Notes: generated by a model not told the origin, from the sequence alone. Numbered from the stretch's first letter, positions 43,774 to 53,937 are shown. The stretch is 63,158 nt of DNA from Chlamydiales bacterium (GCA_020831465.1 JAFIGI010000065.1:1-63158); one strand, 5' to 3'. Numbers and translations: made by a program.

Positions 43774-44547
43774 ATGCGCGATAATTCAAGTGCGGTAAAA
43801 AAAGGAGAATTATCTTATTGGGAGATAAGGGCTCCAAAAGCCCGTCGCGATTTTATCATCAAAAAAATCGCGATCGCCATCATCGCAACGCTTAACTTTT
43901 CGGTTTTGGCCGCCGCTCTTTACCTCATTCTCACCTACTGCCCTATCTCGACACAAGCAATGATCGCCTCCCCCTTTATTGTCGGGGTTGTAGCAGCGCT
44001 CACCTATCTAAAGTTTCCGACTTGCGGAGTCAGCACCTTGAATTATACCCAATATTCAAACCCTGCAACGATCTTGGGTAAAATTGTCACTTATATCTTC
44101 TTCGGTCCCTATATGTACGCGGTAAAGAGGTGTGACTGGACTCTCTATCATGATCTGGAGACCGCGCATCTGATAGCGGATTATTTGAAAAATAAGTCAT
44201 TCGAGGTTCTTGCCGACAAATATGGGAAGCATTTCCGCAATTTTGCAAAGTACGGGATGATTCCCCCGGAAAATGAAAAGGAGCTAATCAACCTTTACAA
44301 TAGCTATGCACCGGTTAAAAAAGAGCTCGAGCGCTTCAAACAAAAAGGATTGGAGTCGAACAGTCGGTTTCAAGCAGTGACAAAAGAGAAAAATTCAATT
44401 GAGAAGCGATGGTTGGATTTGCAGAAAACAATAGAGAAGCAAATCTTTTTGCCCGAAATCCCTAAACGGGATTTCAGCAGCCCAATCACAATTTTGTCGC
44501 TCAATGTGGTAGATTATCTTTCAGCCCCTCCATTTGAAACTGTTTAA
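43774..44547 (+). CDS. Inc-like protein with bilobed hydrophobic domain
   Basis: 257 residues. Two closely spaced hydrophobic segments near the N terminus, about 31-54 (IAIAIIATLNFSVLAAALYLILT) and 61-79 (QAMIASPFIVGVVAALTYL), separated by only six or seven polar residues, as in chlamydial inclusion membrane proteins. The rest is cytoplasmic-type, helical and charged, ending ILSLNVVDYLSAPPFETV. No family otherwise. A TATAAT at 43744-43749 and GAGGTG before the ATG support a single transcript. The last 47 bases overlap the heptosyltransferase gene on the other strand. Inc status is inferred from topology only. Confidence 0.7.
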   Translation: MRDNSSAVKKGELSYWEIRAPKARRDFIIKKIAIAIIATLNFSVLAAALYLILTYCPISTQAMIASPFIVGVVAALTYLKFPTCGVSTLNYTQYSNPATILGKIVTYIFFGPYMYAVKRCDWTLYHDLETAHLIADYLKNKSFEVLADKYGKHFRNFAKYGMIPPENEKELINLYNSYAPVKKELERFKQKGLESNSRFQAVTKEKNSIEKRWLDLQKTIEKQIFLPEIPKRDFSSPITILSLNVVDYLSAPPFETV

Positions 44548-45508
44548 GGCATGCCCCTGTTTTGCACGTTCTGAGTTTGGGACATCTCTTTTCAAATACA
44601 ACCCCATAGGGACACTCGCCTTGAATTGTCAGATGGGCTGCGCCAATCGGCCCATATTTTTTTGCCGATGAGGGTCCAAAAAAGCCGATTGTGGGAGTAG
44701 ATGTGGTCGCACACAAGTGGAGAGGGAGGGAGTCCATGGCAACCACGAGCGCGCATTTCGCCATCGCATGTTGCAAAACCGGCAGCGGGTAACGCTCCAG
44801 GACGGAGCTGCCGGAAAAATGGGCAGCCAGCCTAGCGCCGATCTCCCTCTCTTGCTCCGTCCCCCATCCAAATAGATAAGCTCCTAGGCCAAGTTCTTTC
44901 AAAAAGGCGAGAAGCTGCTCGAATCCAAGTTGCTTGTTTGGCCACGCCGCGCCCGGGCATACCAGCGTTTTACCTGAAGGGAGAGCGTTGACTTGAGAGA
45001 GCTGCCTCTCGGTTATGCGCAGCTCGACCGGTTCGTCGGCAAAGGGAGTGAGATCGTTGAAATACCCTTGCACCACGGCAAGATAATCTTCTCGAATATT
45101 TTTTCCCCGCGGAGGGGTGATCTTCGCGGAAGTGAAGAGCGCATTAGGCCATTCCGGTAGAGCGCGCCAGCCGAAGCCGACTTTTTGCTTTGCCCGCGTT
45201 TGCGCGAGGATGGCTGCCGATTTGATGTTCCCTTGCAGGTCGAATACGAGATCGTAAAACGACTCGCGCAGGATCGACCAAAATGCCTTTAACTCGCTGC
45301 GGCAGCGAAAGGGGGCCTTCCGCCATTTTTTGCTCTCGATGGATAGGACGCGTGTTAAACCGGGGTGCGCCTCTAAAAGTTCTGCAAAGGAGGCTTCGAC
45401 CACCCAATCGATCTCTGCAAAGGGGAACCTTTTCCGCAGATAGCTCAAGACGGGAAAGGTGTGGATCAAATCGCCTAAGGCCGATGTTTTTATAATTAAG
45501 ATTTTCAT
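44501..45508 (-). CDS. Heptosyltransferase family protein (GT9)
   Basis: 335 residues. N-terminal KILIIKTSALGDLIHTFPVLSYLRKRFPFAEIDWVVE and the C-terminal VVAMDSLPLHLCATTSTPTIGFFGPSSAKKYGP are the signatures of ADP-heptose:LPS heptosyltransferases (WaaC-like). Chlamydial LPS normally has only Kdo beyond lipid A, so an added sugar here would be a lineage difference. A cysteine-rich end (CPKLRTCKTGACL) is unusual. Gene starts near a TTTTAAAAATC hairpin-like region between it and the RluA gene. Confidence 0.88.
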   Translation of the reverse strand: MKILIIKTSALGDLIHTFPVLSYLRKRFPFAEIDWVVEASFAELLEAHPGLTRVLSIESKKWRKAPFRCRSELKAFWSILRESFYDLVFDLQGNIKSAAILAQTRAKQKVGFGWRALPEWPNALFTSAKITPPRGKNIREDYLAVVQGYFNDLTPFADEPVELRITERQLSQVNALPSGKTLVCPGAAWPNKQLGFEQLLAFLKELGLGAYLFGWGTEQEREIGARLAAHFSGSSVLERYPLPVLQHAMAKCALVVAMDSLPLHLCATTSTPTIGFFGPSSAKKYGPIGAAHLTIQGECPYGVVFEKRCPKLRTCKTGACLKQFQMEGLKDNLPH

Positions 45509-45556
45509 TTTTAAAAATCTTGAGAGTGATCTTCAAAAGGGATAGAATAATTGCTT

Positions 45557-46351
45557 ATGATTAAATTTACAGCGCTTTCGTCATGCAGGCTCCTTACATG
45601 CGCACGGGAAAAATTCGACCTTCCGGCTAAAGACCTCCGCTGGTCGATCGAACACGGCAGGTGTTTTGTCAATGGAAGAGTTGAGCGCTTCGGCTCGACC
45701 CGTCTTCATAAGGGAGATAAGGTAGCGATTTGGCCCGCTAAAAGACCTCGCTTTGAGAGAGAGGAGAGCCGAGTCCTGTATGAGGATGAGGACCTTCTTT
45801 TCTATGACAAGCCCCCTTTCATCTCTTCTCCCGACCTTGCCTTGCTGCTTGGCCTTAACCTCGTCCACCGTCTCGACCGCGATACCACGGGGGTTATTCT
45901 TTTCGCCAAAAAAGAGCCGGCCCCTTATGAGAAGCTCTTTCATGAAAGAAAAATTGAAAAGACCTACGATCTCTTAGTGGAGGGGATTCCCTCCAAAGCG
46001 CGCGGCCTCTTTTCGGGAAAAATGCGCAAAATCGGTTCGCGCGAAGGGGCGGTCATCTGGGGGATCTCCAATAGCGGTTACTGGTCCCAAACTGAGTGGG
46101 AGTGCATCGAGCAAGGTAAAAAGTATGCCTATATCCGCTGCCGCCCTCTAACCGGGCGAACCCATCAGATCCGCGTCCACATGAGAGCACTTGGCCATCC
46201 CGTTCTCGGGGATTGCGAATATGGAAGCCGGAGCGCGATGCCCGGACTCTTCCGCCCTCTTCTACACGCCGCCGGCCTCTCTTTCGGGCCTTACCGGGTT
46301 TTCTCGCAGCTGCCGGAGGACTTTATTCATTGGAAACGGAAGCTGATTTAG
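45557..46351 (+). CDS. RluA-family pseudouridine synthase
   Basis: 264 residues. An S4-like N terminus (WSIEHGRCFVNGRVERFGSTRLHKGDKVAIW), then LVHRLDRDTTGVILFAKK with the catalytic Asp, LTGRTHQIRVHMRALGHPVLGD and LHAAGLSFGPY, all typical of RluA/C/D-type rRNA or tRNA uridine isomerases. ATG at 45557; a TTG at 45551 has somewhat better spacing to AAAAGGG. Matches the CT106 position, between mutY and fabI. Its 3' end overlaps the receiver-cyclase gene (tail to tail, 29 bases). Confidence 0.9.
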   Translation: MIKFTALSSCRLLTCAREKFDLPAKDLRWSIEHGRCFVNGRVERFGSTRLHKGDKVAIWPAKRPRFEREESRVLYEDEDLLFYDKPPFISSPDLALLLGLNLVHRLDRDTTGVILFAKKEPAPYEKLFHERKIEKTYDLLVEGIPSKARGLFSGKMRKIGSREGAVIWGISNSGYWSQTEWECIEQGKKYAYIRCRPLTGRTHQIRVHMRALGHPVLGDCEYGSRSAMPGLFRPLLHAAGLSFGPYRVFSQLPEDFIHWKRKLI

Positions 46352-47354
46352 AGGATAGAACCCTGTAGAGTTGAGTATTCCCAATTCCCCTAATCGGGAA
46401 TTTTCCGACGGCTACAGTTTCATATTTCCCCTCAATCCATTCCATCGCTTTCTCTGAGAGAGTTACGCTCCCGATACTCCCATGTTCCGCAAGCCTTGCA
46501 GCGATGTTTACGGTATCCCCCCATACGTCGAAGAGATATTGCCGATGGCCGACCACTCCGGCCATCGCAGGCCCGACATGGATCCCTACCCTAACTTCCC
46601 ATTTTGCTCCGATTTTCGGCGCGTTTTCCACCATTTCGAGACCGCATTGAACGCAATCCAGTACCGGATTATCCGTAGGGAATATAATGCCTGCTGCGCA
46701 CATAAAAGAGTCGCCGCTGGTCTTGATCTTCTGGGTATTGTGTTTAATAGCTAAATTCTCGAATAGGTCGATAAGGAGTTGGAGATTTTCCAAGACCTCC
46801 TGAGGGGTGTGCGTGTTGCAGTATTCGGTAAATTCGACAACGTCGCAAAAAAGAATCGCAGCCTGATCATAGAGTTTCGGCGCAACTCTCTCAGTGTTTT
46901 TCAACTCCTCGATAATCGGCGCCGGCAAGATCACGCTTAACAGCTCATCCGCTCTCTTCTTTTCCTTTATCTCTCTGTCGCGCAAGGCTTTTTTCTCGAG
47001 ACATGCGTTTACACGCGCCTTTAAGATCACCGGGTTGAAGGGTTTGGTCAGATAGTCGTACGCCCCCATTTCGATGCACTTGACAATACTGTCAATATTC
47101 TCAACAGCTGTAATCACGATAACGGGAAGAGCGTGCAGCTCGGCGTCTTTTTGTATCGCTTCAAGAACCTCATATCCGTTCATTTTCGGCATCAGGATAT
47201 CGAGCAGCACCAAATCGTAAGATTCCTTCTTCAAAAGCTCTAATGCTTCCGCCCCATCGGCGGCCTCCCCCACAACATGCCCTTCGCGCTCTAGCCTTTT
47301 TTTTAGCAATTCACGGTTTGCCGGGTAATCGTCTACTACTAAAACTCTCCCCAT
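46323..47354 (-). CDS. Response regulator with class III adenylyl cyclase output
   Basis: 343 residues. Receiver domain 1-120 with D8/D9, phospho-acceptor D52 (LLDILMP) and K104 (TKPFNP), a short coiled coil (120-140, LEKKALRDREIKEKKRADELL), then a cyclase homology domain. Cyclase residues are complete: metal-binding D171 (FCDVVEFT) and D215 (TSGDSFM), the adenine lysine in KIK (209-211), the ATP-selecting D276 in FDVWG, and transition-state N283 and R287 (GDTVNIAARL). This predicts ATP, not GTP, as substrate. Last gene of the FIST-kinase operon, 4 bases after the receiver gene. Soluble protein. Confidence 0.92.
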   Translation of the reverse strand: MGRVLVVDDYPANRELLKKRLEREGHVVGEAADGAEALELLKKESYDLVLLDILMPKMNGYEVLEAIQKDAELHALPVIVITAVENIDSIVKCIEMGAYDYLTKPFNPVILKARVNACLEKKALRDREIKEKKRADELLSVILPAPIIEELKNTERVAPKLYDQAAILFCDVVEFTEYCNTHTPQEVLENLQLLIDLFENLAIKHNTQKIKTSGDSFMCAAGIIFPTDNPVLDCVQCGLEMVENAPKIGAKWEVRVGIHVGPAMAGVVGHRQYLFDVWGDTVNIAARLAEHGSIGSVTLSEKAMEWIEGKYETVAVGKFPIRGIGNTQLYRVLSSKSASVSNE

Positions 47355-47357
47355 TCG

Positions 47358-47726
47358 CTAGCTTTCCTTGATGAATTTGTGTATTTTTTCAAGCAGAAGT
47401 TTAAAGTCGATCGGTTTGCTGTGGTAGTCGTTGCAACCGCCTTCGAGCGTAGAGTTTAAATCCTCAATCATTGCATGTGCCGTAAGAGCAATCACAGGGA
47501 TTGCGCGGGTCTTTTCGCTCCCCTTCAAACGTCTCGTCGCCTCCCAGCCGTCCATCACCGGAAGGCTCATATCCATCAAAATAAGGTGGGGAGTTTCTGC
47601 GTGAGCTTTTTGAAGCGCTTCTTCTCCATTCAAAGCCGAAATCACTTCAAATCCCGCTTTTTTAAGGCGCCTGCAGAGCATGTCCCTATTCATCTCATTG
47701 TCTTCAACAACTAAAATCTTCGGCAT
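47358..47726 (-). CDS. Single-domain response regulator
   Basis: 122 residues from the ATG at 47726 (MPKILVVEDNEMNRDMLCRRL), preferred because GGAGAG, the end of the hybrid kinase gene, gives an SD 6 bases upstream. A lone receiver with acidic D9/D10-type pocket, phospho-acceptor D52 (LILMDMSLP), T (ALTAH) and K (HSKPID). Related to CheY/DivK types, with no output domain: probably a phosphate shuttle or a target-binding switch between the two kinases and the cyclase. Confidence 0.9.
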   Translation of the reverse strand: MPKILVVEDNEMNRDMLCRRLKKAGFEVISALNGEEALQKAHAETPHLILMDMSLPVMDGWEATRRLKGSEKTRAIPVIALTAHAMIEDLNSTLEGGCNDYHSKPIDFKLLLEKIHKFIKES

Positions 47727-47727
47727 T

Positions 47728-49539
47728 CTACTCTCCATGATTGATTTCGCTGATGATCTCTTGCAACGCCTCATATCCTCCCGCTTCTTTCTCGAGCAGC
47801 GATTCGGCATACATCCCCAAATACTCTCGATCGTCTTTGCTCAATTCCTTTGAGGTCAATACTATGAGAGGAATACCCCTCCATTTTTCCTCTCTTTGAA
47901 AGTGATGAACGAACTCGAAGCCGTTCATTCCAGGCATGACAAGGTCGAGAAGAATTAAATCGGGTCGACATGCATAGAGTTTTGAAAGAGCCTCGTTTCC
48001 ATTCCGCGCTTCCCACACCTCGCACCCCTCTTTTTCAGCCAGGCGCATGATGATTTGACGCGCATCGGCATCATCGTCGACCACCATCAACGAGAATTTT
48101 TTCTCCCCTTCTGGACGATAGCGATTCAAAATCGTTTCCAAAAGCTTTGCATTGATTGGTTTGAGCAAATAATCATCTACTTTCATTGCAAGCCGCGTCT
48201 TTGGGGTTGAATCATCGACAGTAGAAATCACGACGGGAGTATCTTTCAAATCTGGGTCGAACTTAAGCTGTCGCAGTACCTCCCATCCATCCATCTCCGG
48301 CATGATCAAGTCAAGTATGATGGCAAGAGGGCGGGACTCTTTGGCAAGGCGCAATCCCTGTATTCCATTCATTGCAGAAATCATTTTTAGCCCTTGTTTT
48401 TTCAACATATGCCCGATAATCTCATGTGCTGCAGGATCGTCGTCGATAACCAGGACGAGATCGCTATAGTTCTCACTACGTTTTCTTTGAGCATGGTAGA
48501 CAAGAGGCAGTTTGACGGTTATGACTGTTCCCTTATTCTCTTCGCTGCGAACGGAAATTTCACCCCCCATCAACTTTGTAAGCTGACGGCTAAGCATAAG
48601 TCCCAAACCGGTTCCAAGCCTATCTTTCTGTCTAAATTGAGTGTATGGCTTAAAAAGAGCCTCTTGCTCTTCTGTCGACATTCCACAACCGGTATCGGAC
48701 ACTTCGAAAATGACCCTTTGGTCTGCAATATAGCAGCTGAGGCAGATTTGCCCTTGTTGTGTAAACTTCGAAGCATTGCTGATCAAATTAAACAAGATTT
48801 CGCGCAGCTTTGTCCGATCGGCATACATCGCACCCAATCCCTTCGCGATCTTGAGCTCGACCCGATTTTTATTTTTCTTGATCAAAGTTTCACAAGTGGA
48901 GGCGATCTCGACCACGAGCTCCTCGATACCAAACTGTTCATTATAGAGCTCAATCTTTCCCGCTTCAATTTTGCTCAAGTCCAATACGCTATTGATCAAG
49001 GAAAGAAGATGCTTTGCAGCCGAATTGATTTTCTCGAGGTCGTGTTTCAAATGTTCCGGCTCGCATTCATAGATCTCATCCAAGAGCATTTCGCTATATC
49101 CGATCACCGCGTTCAGTGGGGTTCTAAGCTCATGGCTTGTATGGGCGATGAAATCCGTCTTAGCCTGACTGGCCGCATCTGCTTCGGCCATCGCAGCAAT
49201 TAAGTAGTCGCTTTTTAATTTACTTTGAGTCATCTCAAATCCAAATGCGATCTTGCTGCTCCCCTCTGATGCGTAAACGTGCCAGCAGAAATATTTCTCT
49301 CCCTCGTGAGTCTGTAGAGGATGCTCGAAAAGAAGAGGCCTCTTCGAAGCAGCCTGTTTTAATGACTCGGAGCTTTCTACGACCCGAAAAAATTTAAAGA
49401 AATTTTTTCCAACAACAGATTCGGGCGCAATTCCCATTAATCGCTCAATTTGGGGGCCTGCATATTCAATACCCCCGTTTTCATCAAGCTTGAGTACAAC
49501 TACCGGAAAATCTTCAGCTGTAATTGGAAAAGCCGTCAT
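47728..49539 (-). CDS. Hybrid histidine kinase with two receivers
   Basis: 603 residues. PAS domain at about 10-105, HisKA with H136 ([14 protein letters not shown]), HATPase with NLISNASKF (250-259) and GTGLGLMLS (310-317), then receiver 1 (about 360-475, D410 in LDLIMP) and receiver 2 (about 482-600, D532 in LDLVMP). No membrane span, so it senses a cytoplasmic signal. Both receivers keep the phospho-acceptor Asp. Overlaps the upstream kinase by 4 bases (ATGA), so translationally coupled; the RR gene starts over its stop. Confidence 0.93.
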   Translation of the reverse strand: MTAFPITAEDFPVVVLKLDENGGIEYAGPQIERLMGIAPESVVGKNFFKFFRVVESSESLKQAASKRPLLFEHPLQTHEGEKYFCWHVYASEGSSKIAFGFEMTQSKLKSDYLIAAMAEADAASQAKTDFIAHTSHELRTPLNAVIGYSEMLLDEIYECEPEHLKHDLEKINSAAKHLLSLINSVLDLSKIEAGKIELYNEQFGIEELVVEIASTCETLIKKNKNRVELKIAKGLGAMYADRTKLREILFNLISNASKFTQQGQICLSCYIADQRVIFEVSDTGCGMSTEEQEALFKPYTQFRQKDRLGTGLGLMLSRQLTKLMGGEISVRSEENKGTVITVKLPLVYHAQRKRSENYSDLVLVIDDDPAAHEIIGHMLKKQGLKMISAMNGIQGLRLAKESRPLAIILDLIMPEMDGWEVLRQLKFDPDLKDTPVVISTVDDSTPKTRLAMKVDDYLLKPINAKLLETILNRYRPEGEKKFSLMVVDDDADARQIIMRLAEKEGCEVWEARNGNEALSKLYACRPDLILLDLVMPGMNGFEFVHHFQREEKWRGIPLIVLTSKELSKDDREYLGMYAESLLEKEAGGYEALQEIISEINHGE

Positions 49540-51029
49540 TCTTCAAACCTTATTAGATGTTGAGTTTTTTGCATTTTCGGGGGCTTGAAATTCCGCGGCA
49601 GCCAAAAGAGAAATAAAGAGCCTTTTCCGGGTGTGCTTTCGACGCGGATCTCTCCCCCCAAAACATCGCAGTATTTTTTAGTAAGAGCTAATCCGATCCC
49701 CGCTCCTCCTCTATCGCTCGTCGAGATGCCATCGATCCGGGTAAAATATTGGAAGATCTGGTCGATTTTATCATCCGGTATCCCAATCCCCTTATCTCTG
49801 ACCGAAAAGAAGACCCTCTCATCCTCGGCATGAACCGATAGAACGATCTCACCAGAGGGGGAGAATTTGGAAGCGTTGCTCAGCAGATTAAACAAAATTT
49901 GCCGCAGGCGCATCTCATCGGTCTCAATCTCACCAAGATTTGGGGAAATCTGCACTCTTAGAGTGTTGTTCTTTTGTTGAATCCCTTCCTCAACAACCCG
50001 CGCGACATCATCGACGAGAACTTCCAAGTCGATTTTTTTCACAATGATATCGAGTTCCCCCGATTCGATTTTCGTGATATCCAAGATCTCATCGATGAGA
50101 GAGAGAAGATGCTGCCCGGCAGCGTAAATCTTCTCGACATCGACTGAAAGGGTCATTCCCTCTTGGAGCTCTTCTAACTCCTCCTCTAAAAGTTCGCTAT
50201 ATCCGATGATCGCATTGAGAGGAGTGCGCAGCTCGTGGCTCATATTTGCAAGAAATTCGCTTTTTGCCCGGTTTGCGTTCTCAGCGATTGTTTTCGCTTG
50301 AATCAGCTCAGCTTCGTTTAATTTTTTTTCCGTAACATCTCGACAATAAACCGTGACACCGAAAACTCCATCCTTAGTCTGCATGGGGCTAAACAAGGCG
50401 TCATAATAATACCGCTTTCCAGCCTCTTCGTATTCGATCTCCTTGTGGACACTTTTCCCCGTCAATGCCTCGAAATATAACTTCTCAAACGTGGGCCAGC
50501 TCGCAGAATTCCAGAAGCTTCTCAACTCAACATTCGATTTCACACCCTCTCTATTGACCAAAAAAGGAAAACCAAGAAAACTTGAATTGAAACCAATGAT
50601 TTTCAAATCTTTATCGACAGCCCAGACTTCATCCTCAGTGCTTTCGAGAATAGCACGAAGGCTCGCCTCGTTTCTCTCCAACCGCTCAGCGAAGAGCTTC
50701 CGTTCGTAAATCTGCTTTCCCAAATGATTGGCGATCTCAATCAAATCTCCGGTTTGGAGCTCCGGGGCATCGACTCCTTTTAGAGCCACCACAAAGCTGA
50801 TGAGTTTCTGTAATACCTTACGATGTTTTTCGCTCGATTCGCGAAAATTCTCATTCAATTCGAGCATTTCCTCCGAACTCAGTTCAATCGAGCGCAAAAG
50901 AAGCTTTCGATCCTCCTCATAATGAGAGTAGGCGTCGTCGACAGCCTGTAAAAACTGCTTCATACGTTCGTCAAACTCGAACCCCTCTCCAAAATAGCGT
51001 CGGATTTGATTCTTTAAAAGGGAACTCAT
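49536..51029 (-). CDS. Sensor histidine kinase with PAS domain
   Basis: 497 residues. A helical N terminus ([46 protein letters not shown], 15-65), PAS domain at about 121-235, HisKA with H265 ([16 protein letters not shown]), HATPase with [18 protein letters not shown] and GAGIGLAL. No membrane span. Helical N termini of this kind occur in kinases paired with FIST proteins. Both ends are coupled by 4-base overlaps: start with the FIST gene's stop, end with the hybrid kinase start. Confidence 0.93.
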   Translation of the reverse strand: MSSLLKNQIRRYFGEGFEFDERMKQFLQAVDDAYSHYEEDRKLLLRSIELSSEEMLELNENFRESSEKHRKVLQKLISFVVALKGVDAPELQTGDLIEIANHLGKQIYERKLFAERLERNEASLRAILESTEDEVWAVDKDLKIIGFNSSFLGFPFLVNREGVKSNVELRSFWNSASWPTFEKLYFEALTGKSVHKEIEYEEAGKRYYYDALFSPMQTKDGVFGVTVYCRDVTEKKLNEAELIQAKTIAENANRAKSEFLANMSHELRTPLNAIIGYSELLEEELEELQEGMTLSVDVEKIYAAGQHLLSLIDEILDITKIESGELDIIVKKIDLEVLVDDVARVVEEGIQQKNNTLRVQISPNLGEIETDEMRLRQILFNLLSNASKFSPSGEIVLSVHAEDERVFFSVRDKGIGIPDDKIDQIFQYFTRIDGISTSDRGGAGIGLALTKKYCDVLGGEIRVESTPGKGSLFLFWLPRNFKPPKMQKTQHLIRFEE

Positions 51030-52165
51030 ACTTCCCGCAATGTCGTGATCGTCATTGTTTGGTTTTGCAACTCACAATTCGCATGGGGAGCGGAGGGAGC
51101 AATCTCTCCATAAGAGTAGAAACCGGCCATCGCCGTATTCTTGCCAAGTACATGCCGCACATTTTCCAATTCCTCCACGCTCTTTTGTCCCAATACCATC
51201 CGCCTTCCCACACAGCTAATTAAAATCGCGATCTCAGCGTTACCCTCCCCGATCATCTCATGACTAAAAGAAGCCGCCTTTCCCGCCCCTTCCACCAGCC
51301 TTTCGAAGTTCGCTTTCATCAATTGCGCCGTGCATCCTTCAGGGATGGTGCCGGCGAAAAACATACTCCCTTCCTCTTCATTCACATTTAAAACCGTTCT
51401 AACAAGCGGTTCTTTGGCATTGGGCATGTAAAGTGCGAGAGGAAAAAGGAGGGCGGAACTGGGCAGCTCACCCGCTTTCTCCCCTAGGTATTTTTTATAT
51501 AAACCTAAAGCGGGCTGTCCGTCTAATTCATAAAGAACATTCTCTTTCGAGCGGGTGACTCTTCTTAAGGGACCAAAAGGATCCCAACCTCCCACTGAAC
51601 CATACCCCACTCTCAAATTCTTTCCGTAAAATCCGATAGCTGCAATGCGTTTCGAAACAGGAGCAGAATCAAGACCAACGACCGTTTTTTCAAAACGCAC
51701 CCCGTCTCCGGCAAGCCCGCCTGTAATTTGGCACTCTTTAGGAAGCACAGATGCAATCCCCCTTACAAGAATGCTTCCGTCGACTTTCTGTCCATCTGAA
51801 ACGACAAAAATATGGACGAGATCGGGCGAATAGAGATGCAGTCCGATTTTTTCTCCGCACGCAAAATAGGAATAAAAATCTTCTACATCAACCGAGTAGG
51901 CTTTTAGTTGGGTTTTTTCAAAATAAATGGCGGACAAGCCGATTTGTCCATCGAAAACTTCCGCCCCCAGAATATCCCCCGATGAACTCGCCGAAAGAAT
52001 GTGGGCGTTTGGATACATCTCGCGCATCTCCTCATACCGCTTTGCATCTTCCAGTACATCCCTCTCTCCAAATGCCAAAACGAGCTGCGCCGTTTGAGCC
52101 TCGTCAAATGCTTTAAGAGTTTCCCAACCGCTAGATGCGGCCCATCGCTTCTGTTCGATTTTCAT
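51026..52165 (-). CDS. FIST-domain sensory protein
   Basis: 379 residues from the ATG at 52165 ([18 protein letters not shown]), chosen for its SD AGAGGGGTGG; a longer frame begins at 52213. N-terminal FIST half ([46 protein letters not shown]...TGGLAGDG) and C-terminal FIST_C half ([46 protein letters not shown]). FIST proteins are thought to bind small ligands, such as amino acids, and pass the signal to neighbouring kinases. First gene of the five-gene operon. Confidence 0.88.
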   Translation of the reverse strand: MKIEQKRWAASSGWETLKAFDEAQTAQLVLAFGERDVLEDAKRYEEMREMYPNAHILSASSSGDILGAEVFDGQIGLSAIYFEKTQLKAYSVDVEDFYSYFACGEKIGLHLYSPDLVHIFVVSDGQKVDGSILVRGIASVLPKECQITGGLAGDGVRFEKTVVGLDSAPVSKRIAAIGFYGKNLRVGYGSVGGWDPFGPLRRVTRSKENVLYELDGQPALGLYKKYLGEKAGELPSSALLFPLALYMPNAKEPLVRTVLNVNEEEGSMFFAGTIPEGCTAQLMKANFERLVEGAGKAASFSHEMIGEGNAEIAILISCVGRRMVLGQKSVEELENVRHVLGKNTAMAGFYSYGEIAPSAPHANCELQNQTMTITTLREV

Positions 52166-52251
52166 ATCCACCCCTCTTTTAATTATTTTACTTGAGTATC
52201 CAGCTCCCATCAAGTATATTCACCCAACTTAAAAAGCATCCGGGTAAAAAG

Positions 52252-53142
52252 ATGTTAAAGATAGATCTAAGCGGAAAAAGAGCTTTTATCGCAGGAATCG
52301 GTGACGATCAAGGATTTGGGTGGGCTATCGCGAAGGCTCTTGCCGAAGCGGGAGCCGAAATCCTTGTCGGAACATGGACCCCAATTTTAAAAATTTTCAC
52401 CACCGCCCTTGAATCCGGAAAGTTTGATGAATCGCGCCGCTTAAGCGACGGATCGTTGATGGAGTTTGCGAAGATCTATCCACTTGACGCAAGTTTTGAT
52501 ACTCAAGACGATGTTCCTAAAGATATTAGGGAAAACAAGCGGTATAAGAACGCCGAAGGGTTTACGATTTCCGAGGTTGCAGAAGCGGTGAAAAAGGATT
52601 TCGGCGAGATCGACTTTTTGATCCATTCGCTGGCGAACGCTCCCGAGGTTAAAAAGCCCTTGCTCGAAACGAGCCGAAAAGGTTATCTCGCCGCGATAAG
52701 TTCTTCTGCCTATTCCTTTGTCAGCCTGCTCGCCCATTTCGGACCTCTCATGCGTCAGGGCGGGGCGACTCTTTCGCTCACCTACCTTGCTTCGGAGCGG
52801 GCCGTTCCCGGCTACGGCGGGGGGATGAGCTCGGCGAAGGCCGCCCTTGAGAGCGACACCCGCACGCTTGCTTGGGAGGCGGGGCGCAAATGGAATCTAC
52901 GTGTCAACGCAATTTCTGCCGGAGCTCTTGGAAGCCGAGCCGCCAAAGCGATCGGCTTTATCGAGCGGATGATCGACTATGCCGAAAAAGGGGCGCCGCT
53001 ACCGAAACCGCTTGATGCGGCTGAAGTTGGCAATACCGCTGCCTTTCTCCTATCCGATTTGGCATCGGCGATCACTGGCGTAACCCTTTACGTCGACAAC
53101 GGCATGCACGCCATGGGGGTCGGCCCCGAAATCTTGCACTAG
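52252..53142 (+). CDS. fabI: Enoyl-ACP reductase
   Basis: 296 residues from the ATG at 52252 ([35 protein letters not shown]); the frame extends back to 52192 but that would reach into the FIST promoter region. NADH motif [16 protein letters not shown] and the catalytic Tyr/Lys in [27 protein letters not shown] place it in the FabI class; length agrees with chlamydial FabI (about 298). It carries out the last reduction of fatty acid elongation. Backbone position of CT104; divergent from the FIST operon. Confidence 0.94.
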   Translation: MLKIDLSGKRAFIAGIGDDQGFGWAIAKALAEAGAEILVGTWTPILKIFTTALESGKFDESRRLSDGSLMEFAKIYPLDASFDTQDDVPKDIRENKRYKNAEGFTISEVAEAVKKDFGEIDFLIHSLANAPEVKKPLLETSRKGYLAAISSSAYSFVSLLAHFGPLMRQGGATLSLTYLASERAVPGYGGGMSSAKAALESDTRTLAWEAGRKWNLRVNAISAGALGSRAAKAIGFIERMIDYAEKGAPLPKPLDAAEVGNTAAFLLSDLASAITGVTLYVDNGMHAMGVGPEILH

Positions 53143-53178
53143 TCAATTTCGTGCCCGTGCCCGAAAAAACATATTTCA

Positions 53179-53200
53179 TGAGGGCCTTGTTGCATAAATT
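53179..53200 (+). other. Possible insertion-sequence end remnant
   Basis: The short gap after fabI holds GAGGGCCTTGTTGCATAAAT, similar to the terminal repeats of several IS5/IS6-group elements (xGxCxTTGTTGCAxAAA). No partner end or transposase is present between 53143 and 53226, so if real it is a scar. Confidence 0.25.
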
Positions 53201-53226
53201 TGTCCTGCACAAAACTCAATCTGATG

Positions 53227-53937
53227 CTAAAGGCCTATTCCGCCCGCTACTTCAATATTCTGGCCTGTTATGTAGCAGTTTTCGGGTTCGAAAAAGAAGG
53301 CGACGACCGAAGCCGCTTCTTTCAGGCTTGCAGGACGGCCCATAGGAAAGTCGGGAGCCCGGTCCAAATCGATCGACGTTTCTAAGAAGCCGGGCGACAC
53401 CATATTCACCGTTATTTGATCGGCCGCTACCTCTTTGGCAAGAGTGCGGGTGGTAAACCAAAGCGCAGATTTTGTCGCGGCATAGGCCGGCGCATTTAAG
53501 AGAGCCTTTATTGTTGAAAGACCGCTTGTCCCGATGTTGACAATCGCTCCCTTTTCCATTTTCAATTGAGGCAAAAGGGCGTAAATCAAACGAATTGGCG
53601 TGAAAAAATTCGTCTGAAAAAGAGAGTGCCAATCCTCTCCTTGCGTTTGGGAAAAAGGTGCGATCAAATAATTGCCAACATTGTTGACAATTCCTTTTGT
53701 GCGGGGAAACCTGGCGAGATAGCGTTCAAGAAAAATTTCGACTGAACCGTCTGTTGAAAAATCCCCTTGGATTTTCTCAGCAAGGACGCCTAGTTTTTTG
53801 CAGGCCTCGACAACGTCAGATGCCTCCTCTTCGCTATCGCGGTAGTGGACCACAATCTCATGCCCTTTTCCAGCCAGTTGTATGCAGATTTCAGCTCCAA
53901 GCCCTCTTGCCCCCCCCGTTACAAGGATCGGTCTCAT
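53227..53937 (-). CDS. Short-chain dehydrogenase/reductase
   Basis: 236 residues, Rossmann fold. TGGARGLG at the N terminus, NNVGNYL, S-Y-K catalytic set (IGTSGLST...NAPAYAATKSAL) and SPGFLETSIDLDR. Similar to FabG-type 3-oxoacyl-ACP reductases, but also compatible with a pteridine reductase of the FolM/PTR1 kind because folB starts 4 bases downstream in a coupled overlap (ATGA). Basic residues after the second strand (HYRDSEEE) suggest NADPH use. Substrate uncertain. Confidence 0.88.
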   Translation of the reverse strand: MRPILVTGGARGLGAEICIQLAGKGHEIVVHYRDSEEEASDVVEACKKLGVLAEKIQGDFSTDGSVEIFLERYLARFPRTKGIVNNVGNYLIAPFSQTQGEDWHSLFQTNFFTPIRLIYALLPQLKMEKGAIVNIGTSGLSTIKALLNAPAYAATKSALWFTTRTLAKEVAADQITVNMVSPGFLETSIDLDRAPDFPMGRPASLKEAASVVAFFFEPENCYITGQNIEVAGGIGL

